Assembly (NCBI GenBank): GCA_902779945.1 | Contig: CACZDN010000008.1 | Location: 62,001 to 126,000 of the forward strand | DNA: 64,000 nt | Direction: 5' to 3' | Origin: Oscillospiraceae bacterium | Lineage (GTDB): Bacteria > Bacillota > Clostridia > Oscillospirales > Oscillospiraceae | Shown: piece after piece, positions 39,733 through 48,606 of the stretch | Layout of the letters: every line of letters starts with the position of its first letter | Numbering within the stretch: position 1 is the first letter of the stretch | Program-made: the position numbers and the translations under genes | Notes under the pieces: model-generated | What the model was told of the DNA's origin: nothing | Database searches by the model: none | What the model saw: the letters and a program-made list of their open reading frames with translations, nothing else

Positions 39733-40707
39733 ATGCGTAAAATCACATTTTCGGAAGCGACCCGCGAGGCTATGGCCGAGGAGATGGAGAAGTACCCGGA
39801 GTGCTTCGTCATGGGTGAGGATATCGCCCGCCAGGGCGGCATCTTCGGTCAGTTCAAGGGCCTGCCCGCAGAGTTCCCCGGCCGCGTGATCGACACCCCG
39901 ATCTCCGAGACCTTCATCGTCGGCGGCGGCGTCGGCGCGGCGCTGGCCGGCGCGCGCCCCGTGGTCGACATGCACTTTGCCGACTTCATCGGCGTCGCGA
40001 TGGACGAGGTGTTCAACCAGATGGCCAAGGTGCGCTACATGTTCGGCGGCCAGGCGCGCATCCCCCTGGTCCTGCGCGCGCCCGACGGCCTGGCCGGTGG
40101 CGGCGCGGCTCAGCACTCCCAGAGCGTGGAGAGCTGGTTCATCCACATCCCCGGCATCAAGGTCGTGGCCCCCTCCAACCCCTACGACGCCAAGATGGTC
40201 CTGAAGGCCGCCATCGAGAGCGACGATCCCGTGCTGTATTTCGAGAACAAGGTTCTGTATAAAGAGAGCGGCGAGGTCCCCGAGAAGGAGGACGAGGTGC
40301 CCTATGAGATCGGCAAGGCCCGCGTCGAGCGCGAGGGCAGGGACGTCACCATCGTCTCCTACTCCATCGGCATGAAGAACGCCCGCGCCGCGGCGGACAT
40401 GCTCGCCAGGGACGGGATCGAGGCCGAGGTCATCGACCTTATCACCCTCTCCCCCTGGGACAAGGCGTGCGTGCTGGATTCGGTCAAAAAGACGCACCGG
40501 CTCTGCCTCGTGTCCGAGTGCGTCAAGCAGGGCGGCGCGCTGGCCGAGGTCGCGGCGGTCGTGGCCGAGGAGGGGCTGGAGTATCTGGACGCCCCCATCC
40601 TGCGCTACGGCGCGCCCTTCACCCCGATCCCCTTCGCGCCGACGCTTGAAAAGATGTACCGCGTGTACCCCGAGGATCTGGTCAAGGGCATCAAGGCTGT
40701 GCTTTGA
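39733..40707 (+). CDS. 2-oxoacid/acetoin dehydrogenase E1 beta subunit
   Basis: A 324-residue transketolase-like subunit that completes the TPP site. Landmarks: FVMGEDIARQGGIFGQFKGL, RVIDTPISETFIVGGGVGAA, DFIGVAMDEVFNQMAKVRYM, RAPDGLAGGGAAQHSQSVES and ITLSPWDKACVLDSVKKTHR. GGGAGGTGCGGAATC precedes the ATG. Sixteen bases after E1 alpha. Confidence 0.93.
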   Translation: MRKITFSEATREAMAEEMEKYPECFVMGEDIARQGGIFGQFKGLPAEFPGRVIDTPISETFIVGGGVGAALAGARPVVDMHFADFIGVAMDEVFNQMAKVRYMFGGQARIPLVLRAPDGLAGGGAAQHSQSVESWFIHIPGIKVVAPSNPYDAKMVLKAAIESDDPVLYFENKVLYKESGEVPEKEDEVPYEIGKARVEREGRDVTIVSYSIGMKNARAAADMLARDGIEAEVIDLITLSPWDKACVLDSVKKTHRLCLVSECVKQGGALAEVAAVVAEEGLEYLDAPILRYGAPFTPIPFAPTLEKMYRVYPEDLVKGIKAVL

Positions 40708-40731
40708 GCCGTCCGGGTAAGGAGGACAGAC

Positions 40732-42042
40732 ATGGCAACTGAATTGCTGATGCCGAAGCTCGGTCTGACCATGACCGAGGGCACCATAGACGAATGGAAA
40801 AAGAAGGTCGGCGACACGGTGCAGAAGGGGGAGATCCTCTACTCCGTCGCAACCGACAAGCTCACAAACGACGTGGAGGCCGAGGACGACGGCGTGCTGC
40901 TCAAGATCGTCGTCCCGGAGGGCGAGACCGTCCCCTGCAGGACGCTGGTCGGCTGGCTCGGCGCGAAGGGCGAGGCGGTGCCCGACGGCGCTGCCCCCGC
41001 CGCCGCTCCCGCCGGGGCTGCGCCCGCCGCGGAAGCGCCTGCGGCCGCTCCCGTGAAAGCGGCAGGGGCCTACGTCCCCGCCACGCCCTACGCCAAAAAG
41101 CTCGCGAAGGAGAAGGGCTTCGAGCTCGCGCAGATCCCGGCGACCGGCTATCGGGGCGTCGTGGTCGCAAAGGACGTGCTGGCCTATACGCCCGCCGCCG
41201 CGGCTCCCGCGGAGCCTGCGGTGAAGGCGTCGCCGCTGGCCGCGAAGCTTGCCGCCGACCTCGGCATCGACCTCGGCACGGTCAACGCCCACGGCCGCGT
41301 TCTGGCGCAGGACATCCTCGCCTATCTGGAGAGCACCCGCGAGAAGGCGGAGCCCGCCGCGGACGCGCGCGAGGAGGTCAAGCCCATGAGCGGGATGCGC
41401 AAGGCCATCGCGAAAAACATGCTGGCCTCGGTGCAGACCTCGCCCACGGTCACCTTCAATCTCAGCGTCGATATGAGCGAGATGAAGCGCTACCGCGAAC
41501 AGCTCAAGGCCAGGGAGATCAAGGTCAGCTATACGGATCTGCTGGTCAGGTTCGTGGCAAAGGCGCTGACGGAGTTCCCGCTTCTCAACTGCTCGGTGGA
41601 GGACAACAAGATCGTCTACAAGCACTATGTGAACATGGGCGTGGCGGTCGCGCTGGACAGCGGGCTGCTGGTCCCGAACATCCAGGATGCGGACAAAAAG
41701 AGTCTCACGCAGATCTCCGCGGAGGTCAAGGAGCTGGCCAAACAGGCGCGGGAGGGAAAGCTGCCCCCCGAAAAGCTCAGAGGCGGCACCTTCACCATCA
41801 CCAATCTCGGCATGTACGGCATTGAGAGCTTTACGCCCATCATCAACCAGCCCGAGGTGGCGATCCTCGGCGTGAACACCATGGAGGACAAGGTCGTGGT
41901 GCGAAACGGCGAAACGGTCATCCGGCCCATGATGAATCTCAGCCTGACCGCCGACCACCGCGTGGTGGACGGCTCGGTCGCCGCGCAGTTTTTGCAGCGC
42001 GTCAAGAGCCTGCTGGAAAATCCCGCGCTCATGCTCGCGTGA
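40732..42042 (+). CDS. 2-oxoacid dehydrogenase E2 acyltransferase with two E3-binding domains
   Basis: A 436-residue core enzyme that moves the acyl group from lipoyl-lysine to CoA. Order: lipoyl domain (1-78; Lys43 in SVATDKLTNDVE), Ala/Pro linker, a peripheral-subunit-binding domain at ~116-150 (TPYAKKLAKEKGFELAQIPA), a second at ~166-200 (SPLAAKLAADLGIDLGTVNA), then the catalytic domain (~215-436) with TFTITNLGMYGIESFTPI and the active-site HRVVDGS near residue 410. Two binding domains in tandem are uncommon. Acetyl versus other acyl specificity is not decided. Confidence 0.92.
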   Translation: MATELLMPKLGLTMTEGTIDEWKKKVGDTVQKGEILYSVATDKLTNDVEAEDDGVLLKIVVPEGETVPCRTLVGWLGAKGEAVPDGAAPAAAPAGAAPAAEAPAAAPVKAAGAYVPATPYAKKLAKEKGFELAQIPATGYRGVVVAKDVLAYTPAAAAPAEPAVKASPLAAKLAADLGIDLGTVNAHGRVLAQDILAYLESTREKAEPAADAREEVKPMSGMRKAIAKNMLASVQTSPTVTFNLSVDMSEMKRYREQLKAREIKVSYTDLLVRFVAKALTEFPLLNCSVEDNKIVYKHYVNMGVAVALDSGLLVPNIQDADKKSLTQISAEVKELAKQAREGKLPPEKLRGGTFTITNLGMYGIESFTPIINQPEVAILGVNTMEDKVVVRNGETVIRPMMNLSLTADHRVVDGSVAAQFLQRVKSLLENPALMLA

Positions 42043-42189
42043 TCCGTTTCGAGGCAGCGGTCCGAAGCGGAGACAGCGGCGCCAGGCGTATGCGGGGACG
42101 CCGCATACGCCTGGCGTGAAACGAAATTATGAATCTGCCGCCTGTCCATCCTGTGGGCATCCCGGCGGAGCACAAGAGGAGAATGAGAC

Positions 42190-43890
42190 ATGGCAACAGA
42201 ACTGCTGATGCCAAAGCTCGGCCTGACCATGACCGAGGGCACCATAGACGAATGGAAAAAGAAGGTCGGCGACACGGTGCAGAAGGGGGAGATCCTCTAC
42301 TCCGTCGCCACCGACAAGCTCACGAACGACGTGGAGGCCGAGGACGACGGCGTGTTGCTCAAGATCCTCGTCCCCGCGGGTGAGACTGTCCCCTGCAAGA
42401 CGCCGGTCGGCTGGCTCGGCGCGAAGGGCGAGGCCGTCCCCGACACGGCAGCGCCCGCGCCCGCGGCAGCGGCGCCTGCGGCTCCGGCTGCCCCTGTGAA
42501 GGCCGAGGGCGGCACGGTGCTGGTCGTGGGCGGCGGCCCCGGCGGCTATGTCGCGGCGATCCGCGCGGCCCAGCTCGGCGCGAAGGTGACACTCATCGAG
42601 GGGGACAAGGTCGGCGGCACCTGCCTCAACCGCGGCTGTATGCCCACCAAGGCCATGCTCCACGCCTCGGAGGTCTATGAGGCCGCGACCGCGAGCGCCG
42701 CGATCGGCATTCTCGGCAACGACGTGCAGGTCGACTGGGAGAAGGTGCAAGCCTTCCGCGCCTCGGTCGTCGAAAAGCTCACCTCCGGCGTCAAGGCCCT
42801 CTGCAAGGCCAACAAGGTCAGGCTCGTCTCCGGGCGCGCCGTGTTCACCGGGCCGAAGACCGTCCAGGTCGGCGCAGACAGCTACAGCGCCGACAAGGTC
42901 ATCATCGCCGCAGGCTCCTGCCCCATTATCCCGGGCATCCCCGGCGTGAAGGAGAGCAAGGCCGTGCTGGATTCCACCGCCTGCCTTGCGCTTGACCACA
43001 TCCCCGCAAGTATGCTGGTCATCGGCGGCGGCGTCATCGGCCTTGAGCTCGGCAGCGTCTACCGCCGCTTCGGCGCAAAGGTCACCGTAGTCGAGATGAT
43101 GCCGCGCCTGTTGCCCCTGATGGACGGGGAGCTCACCGCTCTCCTCCAGGCCAAGCTCCAGGGCGAGGGCATGGAGATCCTCACAAGCTCGCAGGTCAGG
43201 TCCGTCGCGGACACGGCCGGCGGCGCAAGGGTGACGGTCGCCTGCCCGGACGGGGAGAAGGTCTTCGACGTTGAGAAGATCCTCCTCTGCGTGGGCCGCG
43301 GACCGGCCACCGCGGATCTCGGACTCGAAAAGACAGGCGTCGCGGTGGAGAAGGGCTTCATCCGGGTCAACGAGAGGATGGAGACCAGCGTCCCCGGCGT
43401 CTACGCGGTCGGCGACTGCACGGGCAAGCTGATGCTGGCCCACGCGGCCATGGCGATGGGCGAGTGCGCGGCGGAGAACGCCATGGGCGGCAGCAGGAGC
43501 TTCAGTCCGGAGCAGAGCCCGTCCTGCGCCTACGTCGGCCCAGAGTTTGCTGGCGTCGGCTATACCGAGGAGCAGGCAAAGGAGCTGGGGCTCGACTACA
43601 AGGTCGGCAGATTCCCCACCAGCGGCAACGGCCGCAGCCTGGTCGCGGGCCATACGGACGGCATGATCAAGATCCTCGCCGGCACAAAGTACGGCGAGAT
43701 CCTGGGCGTCCACATCCTGGCCCCCAGCGCCACCGAGCTCATCGAGGAGGCCGCGCTTGCCATCCGCCTCGAGGCCACGCTGGAGGAGTTCACCGGCACC
43801 ATCCACTGCCACCCCACCGTGGCCGAGGCCGTGCGTGAATGCGCCCTCGCGGTCGACAAGAAGGCCATCCACATCCCGAACAAAAAGTAA
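42190..43890 (+). CDS. lpdA: Dihydrolipoyl dehydrogenase (E3) with N-terminal lipoyl domain
   Basis: A 566-residue flavoprotein that reoxidises dihydrolipoyl groups with NAD+. Residues 1-78 are a lipoyl domain almost identical in DNA to that of the E2 gene, then an Ala/Pro linker. The E3 core begins near 109: FAD loop VLVVGGGPGGYVAAI, redox disulfide GGTCLNRGCMPTKAM, NAD loop MLVIGGGVIGLELGSVY, VYAVGDCTGKLMLAH and the C-terminal catalytic His in TIHCHPTVAEA. Such lipoyl-E3 fusions are known in Gram-positive pyruvate and acetoin systems. Last gene of the operon. Confidence 0.93.
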   Translation: MATELLMPKLGLTMTEGTIDEWKKKVGDTVQKGEILYSVATDKLTNDVEAEDDGVLLKILVPAGETVPCKTPVGWLGAKGEAVPDTAAPAPAAAAPAAPAAPVKAEGGTVLVVGGGPGGYVAAIRAAQLGAKVTLIEGDKVGGTCLNRGCMPTKAMLHASEVYEAATASAAIGILGNDVQVDWEKVQAFRASVVEKLTSGVKALCKANKVRLVSGRAVFTGPKTVQVGADSYSADKVIIAAGSCPIIPGIPGVKESKAVLDSTACLALDHIPASMLVIGGGVIGLELGSVYRRFGAKVTVVEMMPRLLPLMDGELTALLQAKLQGEGMEILTSSQVRSVADTAGGARVTVACPDGEKVFDVEKILLCVGRGPATADLGLEKTGVAVEKGFIRVNERMETSVPGVYAVGDCTGKLMLAHAAMAMGECAAENAMGGSRSFSPEQSPSCAYVGPEFAGVGYTEEQAKELGLDYKVGRFPTSGNGRSLVAGHTDGMIKILAGTKYGEILGVHILAPSATELIEEAALAIRLEATLEEFTGTIHCHPTVAEAVRECALAVDKKAIHIPNKK

Positions 43891-43930
43891 CCCGGATCGG
43901 AGAGCAGACAAAGCTCCGCGGGTAAGCTGC

Positions 43931-43970
43931 GCCGGACAGGCGATCGCGGGCAAAAGCCCGCCTGTCCGGC
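43931..43970 (+). terminator. Nested hairpin after the dehydrogenase operon
   Basis: GCCGGACAGG (43931-43940) pairs with CCTGTCCGGC (43961-43970), with GCGGGC-AAAA-GCCCGC inside. A second G-rich hairpin GGGAGGGGC/GCCCCTCCC follows at 43993-44012. No T-run after either. Confidence 0.65.
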
Positions 43971-44040
43971 AGACCATGCCGCAAAGCCGCAGGGGAGGGG
44001 CCTGCCCCTCCCGGCAGCGACAGGGCGGCGATTCTGTGAA

Positions 44041-44087
44041 GCATACGGCGAAATCGCAAGAACTGCGATTTCGCCGTACGTCTTTCC
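44041..44087. terminator. Bidirectional terminator, family B hairpin copy 3
   Basis: TACGGCGAAATCGCA (44044-44058) and TGCGATTTCGCCGTA (44064-44078) form a perfect 15-bp stem. It lies between the convergent lpdA and helicase genes, like the other two family B copies. Confidence 0.8.
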
Positions 44088-44129
44088 GGGCCTGTACCGC
44101 CGGGAGGGACGAGCTCCTCCTGTTTAAGT

Positions 44130-45881
44130 TCACATGGTTTTCCGGCTCTCGCGGAAGGCACGGCAGCTATCGCAGAAGTTGAACATGGCGCCGATCGGGA
44201 GCTCCTTCCCGCAAACGCGGCATCTGCGGATGTACTGGTCCTTGTTCTCCCGCATCAGCTCCGCGATCCTCTCACATATGGCCTGCCGCTCGGCGCTGCA
44301 GTCGTCCTCCAGCCCGATGCGCCGCAGAAGCTGGTGGCGGATGTCGTAGGCCTTGTACTGGAGCTCACAGGCCTGCAGGGTGTCGTCGCCGAACCAGGGG
44401 GCCGGGACGCGCCTGTTTCGCACGATGGCCTCCGCGCAGCGCGACCAGTAGAGCACCAGCTCCTCCGTGCGGGTGTCCACCGGGCAGGTGATGAGATCGT
44501 AGACGAGCTCCCGGTTTTCCGGCGTGATGTGCTTTCGGAAATGCCGCAGCAGGACCCGGGCGTCCTGCATACTCTCTCGCACGAAGTCCTTCGCCCTGGG
44601 CATTTTGTCCCAGGCCAGAAGCAGCAGGTCCAGCGGGTACTCGCTGGCCAGGACCTCCCGCGGGAAGCCGATGCACGCGTGCCTGATCTCCCGTACGCTC
44701 CTGCCGAGCTTTTCTCCGATCAGCTCGCTGCCGCCGAGGACCAGGACCTCGCCGTACTCATGCATACCGTAGCGCCCGGCCCTGCCGCCGATCTGGTTGA
44801 CCTCCGCGGTGCTGAGCTGCCGGAATTCTCTGCCGTCGAACTTCTCCGTCTCCGCGAAGATCACGCGCCGGATCGGGAGCGAAATGCCGAGGCCGATCGC
44901 GTCCGTCGCCACGACGATGTTGTTCTCCCCGGAGAGGTACTTGCGCACCTCGTTTCGCCGGGCCTCCGGAGGCAGGGCGCCGTAGATGACGCTGGCGCGG
45001 AAGCCGTGCTTCTCGAGGATCGCGGCGGTGGAGAGCACGCTTTTGCGGGAGAAGCAGATGATCGCGTCGTCCGGGCGGAAGTCCCCGTAGCCCGCGCAGG
45101 CCCCCGCGTAGCGCAGCGGCGCGAGGCGTTTGTGCCATACCACGTTGTACGGGTCGCCGAAGCTCGTGACCAGCCTCTCGATAAACGGCAGGGCCTCCGG
45201 GGCCATGCAGACATGCACCATTTCCGCGTCCACAAGGCAGATGGCCCGCAGCCACGCGGGGCCGCGGTCCGGGTCGGCGATGAGCTGCGCCTCGTCGATG
45301 ACCGCGGTTTTATAGTGCGTGTTGAAGTCGCACAGCTCGATCGTGGACGCGACGGCCTGCGCGCCCTCCACCGGGATCGACTCCTCCCCGGTCAGCATAC
45401 TGCATGGGACGCCCGCGTCGTTGAGCCTGTCGAACATCTCCAGCGCCAGCAGACGCAGCGGGCCGAGGTAGGTCCCCGGCGTGTGCGTCTTCAGATCCTC
45501 GATGGCGTCATAGGTTTTGCCGCTGTTGGTCGGACCGACATGCAGGACGAACATCCGGTGCAGCCCGCGCGCCCTGTCGATGTAGGATTCCGGCGAGAAG
45601 GACGCATACAGCGCGGTGATCTCCCGGAGCCGGCGGTCCCGGAGCGCCTTTTCCTCCCGCTCCCGGAGCAGCTTCTGGAGCTCCGGCTGCCGGAACGCCT
45701 TCTCCGCGGTCTCCTCGGTCCAGCCCGCCAGGGTCAGCAAGGCCCCTTTGCGGCTGCGGACGGTCACGCTCTCGGGCCGGGGAAAGTATTTGGAGACAAG
45801 ATTTCGTGAAATGTTGTACTTTTTAACGACCTGCGCCCGGGTGAGCAGCGTCGCCTGTTTTTTCTTTTTGTTTTTTGACAT
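44130..45881 (-). CDS. SUV3-like RNA helicase
   Basis: A 583-residue DExH-type helicase. It has an N-terminal region with a helix-turn-helix-like start (TRAQVVKKYNISRNLVSKYF), then Walker A GPTNSGKTYDAIEDL, GTYLGPLRLLALEMFDRL, motif II VIDEAQLI, motif III/IV region IICFSRKSVLSTAAILE and motifs V-VI (VVATDAIGLGISLPIRRVIF, QIGGRAGRYG). The C-terminus holds a zinc-ribbon-like CRVCGK...CDSC. These motifs match mitochondrial SUV3 rather than the classical bacterial families. A role in RNA turnover is likely by homology. Monocistronic. Confidence 0.88.
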   Translation of the reverse strand: MSKNKKKKQATLLTRAQVVKKYNISRNLVSKYFPRPESVTVRSRKGALLTLAGWTEETAEKAFRQPELQKLLREREEKALRDRRLREITALYASFSPESYIDRARGLHRMFVLHVGPTNSGKTYDAIEDLKTHTPGTYLGPLRLLALEMFDRLNDAGVPCSMLTGEESIPVEGAQAVASTIELCDFNTHYKTAVIDEAQLIADPDRGPAWLRAICLVDAEMVHVCMAPEALPFIERLVTSFGDPYNVVWHKRLAPLRYAGACAGYGDFRPDDAIICFSRKSVLSTAAILEKHGFRASVIYGALPPEARRNEVRKYLSGENNIVVATDAIGLGISLPIRRVIFAETEKFDGREFRQLSTAEVNQIGGRAGRYGMHEYGEVLVLGGSELIGEKLGRSVREIRHACIGFPREVLASEYPLDLLLLAWDKMPRAKDFVRESMQDARVLLRHFRKHITPENRELVYDLITCPVDTRTEELVLYWSRCAEAIVRNRRVPAPWFGDDTLQACELQYKAYDIRHQLLRRIGLEDDCSAERQAICERIAELMRENKDQYIRRCRVCGKELPIGAMFNFCDSCRAFRESRKTM

Positions 45882-45929
45882 GGACGGGTTTTACGGCCTC
45901 CCTTTCTTCGACCTTGCGATGCAGAACCG

Positions 45930-45957
45930 CGCCGCCGAGTAATGCGGTATTGCCTTA
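45930..45957. repeat. Family A element fragment A14 (3' end only)
   Basis: GCCGCCGAGTAATGCGGTATTGCC followed by TTAA. Only about 24 bp of the right end remain. The remaining gap 45882-46125 has no gene. Confidence 0.65.
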
Positions 45958-46075
45958 AGGCGCGGGGCTCCGCCGCAACAGGTTTTCCGGCTGCCATGGA
46001 TGTCTCCGCCTTTTCCGGGTTTCCGCGGGCGGCCGCGGCTCAGGGCCGTATCAGCCCCTTTTGCGATGATTCCAC

Positions 46076-46106
46076 GACGGCGCCGCAGGATGGCTGCGGC
46101 GCCGTC
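46076..46106. terminator. Hairpin after the nitroreductase gene
   Basis: GACGGCGCCGCA and TGCGGCGCCGTC form a perfect 12-bp stem with a 7-base loop, 20 bases downstream of the minus-strand nitroreductase stop. No T-run. Confidence 0.6.
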
Positions 46107-46125
46107 TCGCCCTTATGGCACCGGG

Positions 46126-46917
46126 TCAAAGCGCAACCGTGGCGATGTACTCCACATCCCCCTCCGTGCGCAGTCCGGGGTCCTCCAGCCGGAGCTTGCC
46201 CTCCGTGCCGCTCATGAAGTGGCAGAGGGCGATGCCCAGGTCGACCTTCTGCAGGTCGCCCGTGGCCTCGCTGACGTAGCCCTTCGCGTGCTTGAGGTAA
46301 AAGTGATACGCGCTCCCGATCCGGACAACGCGCCAGGGCTGCCGGTTCACGGCGGAGGGGGCCAGCCGCACCATCTCAAGCGCGGCGAGGATCGTCCCGT
46401 CCTCCTCCTTCAGCGGCGCAGAGAAGTCCCCGTCGAAGAACAGTTCGGCGGCCTCCCGCCTCTCGCCGGCCTTGACGCCCTTGCGCATCAGCGTCTCACG
46501 GACGCTCATTTTCTTCGCCGGGTAGCCCAGAGGACTGACGCAGGGCATCATCTCGCCCGCCGTCAGGCCGGCCGCTTTTTCAAACTGCGCGCGGTTCATG
46601 GTCCCGCCGATCCAGGTGGTCCCGATGCCGAGAGATCCGGCGTACAGCACCAGCTTCTCGAACGAAAAGCCGAAGGCCTCCTCCGCGTGGGCTCTTTTTG
46701 CCACCTTCCCGGCGACATACAGCTTCTCCCCCGCAATGACCGGGCTCGACAGGCCGTGCTCCTCCGCGTCCAGAAAAACAAATGCCACTGGAATATCGTA
46801 GGGATTCCGGATGCTCTCACTGTACGCGATCAGCGCCGCTCTGTCCCCGTCTGTCAGCGTCCGCCCGTCAAAGGTTCTGACGCTTCTTCTGCCTTTGATG
46901 ATATCCATTGTATTCAT
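46126..46917 (-). CDS. Nitroreductase family protein (TM1586-type)
   Basis: A 263-residue FMN-dependent reductase-like protein starting at ATG 46917 after AAAGGGGCACGAG. Family segments: IKGRRSVRTFDGRTLTDGD with the FMN-phosphate Arg residues, LVLYAGSLGIGTTWIGGTMN, PCVSPLGYPAKKMSVRE, and RLAPSAVNRQPWRVVRIG in the second half. It is a single-chain duplication of the nitroreductase half-fold, as in TM1586. Electron acceptor unknown. Confidence 0.88.
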   Translation of the reverse strand: MNTMDIIKGRRSVRTFDGRTLTDGDRAALIAYSESIRNPYDIPVAFVFLDAEEHGLSSPVIAGEKLYVAGKVAKRAHAEEAFGFSFEKLVLYAGSLGIGTTWIGGTMNRAQFEKAAGLTAGEMMPCVSPLGYPAKKMSVRETLMRKGVKAGERREAAELFFDGDFSAPLKEEDGTILAALEMVRLAPSAVNRQPWRVVRIGSAYHFYLKHAKGYVSEATGDLQKVDLGIALCHFMSGTEGKLRLEDPGLRTEGDVEYIATVAL

Positions 46918-47060
46918 TTGCTCGTGCCCCTTTCCGCTTTGTTTCGCAGGATGCTTCCGTCTGTGCCTGCAGTATATCATATCTCCCGGGTAAGTTGCAC
47001 CCCTTTTTTGCCGCCGACGGGAAAAACGGGGTCCGTCAAATGCCGCAGCGCATAACAGCA

Positions 47061-47084
47061 GGGGAGGGGCGCAAGCCCCTCCTC
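47061..47084. terminator. G-rich hairpin
   Basis: GGAGGGGC (47063-47070) pairs with GCCCCTCC (47075-47082), flanked by further matching GCAG/CTGC. Related in sequence to hairpins at 33807 and 43993. The gap 46918-47184 shows no gene. Confidence 0.55.
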
Positions 47085-47184
47085 TGCGGCGGTATACGGA
47101 CTTTTTTCAGCCTCGACTGTACGCGCTCCGCTCTGCGGTGACGGGCGCTGAGCGCCGGCGGCACACGCGGATACCGGAGCGGCG

Positions 47185-48606
47185 TCAATGCCGCCTCATG
47201 TCCGGATGCTTTCGATAGTAGTCCTCTTTGTCTTCATACATCATGGCGTCGGCCTTTTCCACCGCCTTTCGAATGTCCCGCCCGCTCTCCAGGAGGGAGC
47301 AGCCCGCGGAAAAGCTCACGTTTTCAAACAGCGCAGACTTCTTTTTGATGTCCGCGATTTTCTGTTCCATGTCCGCTTCGTCCGTCTCGTGCAGCAGGAC
47401 CAGAAATTCGTCGCCGCCAACTCTGTAGATCTCGTCGCCGATGAAGGTGCTCTGCAGGATCATGGCCGCGTTTTTCAGCAGCAGGTCACCCGCGATATGG
47501 CCCTGGTGATCGTTGACGTATTTCAGCCCGTTCAGATCAGCGAACACGACGCCCTTCGGACAGGGCCCGCCGTCCGCCGCCCCGCACAGCTCGGACGCCC
47601 GGCAGTTCATGGCGTTCCGGTTCATGACGCCGGTCAGAAGATCGACCTTGTTCAGCGCCTTGAGCTGGTCGATAAAGCGGTTGTTTGCGATCTCGGAAGC
47701 GATGAAGTAGGTGGTCAGCTCCAGCGTGTCCTTGATGTGCTGCGTGCTCTCCGTGTCAAAGTTGACGGCCATGATGTAGCCGAGAAACTGTCCGCGGGGG
47801 ATGAGCGGGAACAGCACCAGACGCTCCACACCGGCCTGAGCCATGGAGCGGGCCCACTTCGGGTTGCGCCGGCGGACGAACTGCATGTCGTCATCGTCAC
47901 GGATGACAAGGCAGAAGCTCCCGGCCATGGTATCCATCCATGTCTCCGCCAGCTCGTAGAAATCGTCGTCCAGGTACTTTTCCATCCACGCAAGACCGGA
48001 ATCGGGGGCCTTGGACTCTCCCAGCACGGAACACTTGCGCGTATTGTCGTCCATCAGGAGCACACAGCAGAATTCCGCGCCGCAGATGCGGCGGATGTCC
48101 TCGATCACGCCCTGCATGATCTCGTGGAAAGGCTTGTTGTCGCGCAGCTTGATGCAGGTACCGATGACCTCCATGGCGACTTCCTGTGAGATGTTGAGAG
48201 ACATCAGGTTGTCGTCCGACTTCGGGACGAGCACCTGCGTGTACGAGAGATAGCCGATACCCTCGTCCCCACTGTGCAGGGGCTGGAAGAAGGCCATGAT
48301 GTCGAAGGGATAGCGGGTCGCGTGGATGCAGTTGTGGATCGGCTGTTTCAGCACGGCGCAGCGGTAACAGACGTCCTCAAAGTTCAGGTCCTTCGGGATA
48401 TAGCGCGTATACTCGCAGTTGGGGACAAACTCCGTCTTTTTCCCGCTGTCTATTTCGACGCCTCCGGCGGCGAGCGCCAGAGAATCGAGATACCGCCGGT
48501 TCCCGGTGACAATGCGGACGGTTCCGCATCCGCCGTCTGTTTTCTTCTCAACTGATATGATGCAGGTCATCGAATCAAAACATTCTGCGAAGCTGTTCCA
48601 ATCCAT
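47185..48606 (-). CDS. GAF-GGDEF diguanylate cyclase
   Basis: A 473-residue soluble protein starting at ATG 48606 after GGGGGATCGTG. An N-terminal region with several Cys residues (CEYTRYIP, VCYRCAVLKQPIHNCIHATR) precedes a GAF-like domain (~165-300: HEIMQGVIEDIRRICGAEFC). The C-terminal ~165 residues are a GGDEF domain: KVDLLTGVMNRNAMN, VVFADLNGLKYVNDHQGHIAGD and YRVGGDEFLVLL with an intact active site near residue 396. The upstream RxxD inhibitory site is absent (FIGD). It should make cyclic-di-GMP. The Cys cluster in the N-terminal part could bind metal or sense redox; that is inference. Confidence 0.87.
   Translation of the reverse strand: MDWNSFAECFDSMTCIISVEKKTDGGCGTVRIVTGNRRYLDSLALAAGGVEIDSGKKTEFVPNCEYTRYIPKDLNFEDVCYRCAVLKQPIHNCIHATRYPFDIMAFFQPLHSGDEGIGYLSYTQVLVPKSDDNLMSLNISQEVAMEVIGTCIKLRDNKPFHEIMQGVIEDIRRICGAEFCCVLLMDDNTRKCSVLGESKAPDSGLAWMEKYLDDDFYELAETWMDTMAGSFCLVIRDDDDMQFVRRRNPKWARSMAQAGVERLVLFPLIPRGQFLGYIMAVNFDTESTQHIKDTLELTTYFIASEIANNRFIDQLKALNKVDLLTGVMNRNAMNCRASELCGAADGGPCPKGVVFADLNGLKYVNDHQGHIAGDLLLKNAAMILQSTFIGDEIYRVGGDEFLVLLHETDEADMEQKIADIKKKSALFENVSFSAGCSLLESGRDIRKAVEKADAMMYEDKEDYYRKHPDMRRH

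Noticed and set aside
38722..41958. A 1078-codon minus-strand frame across the dehydrogenase operon
   Set aside because: Same situation: antisense to E1alpha, E1beta and E2, with His/Gly/Asp-rich sequence typical of a shadow frame.
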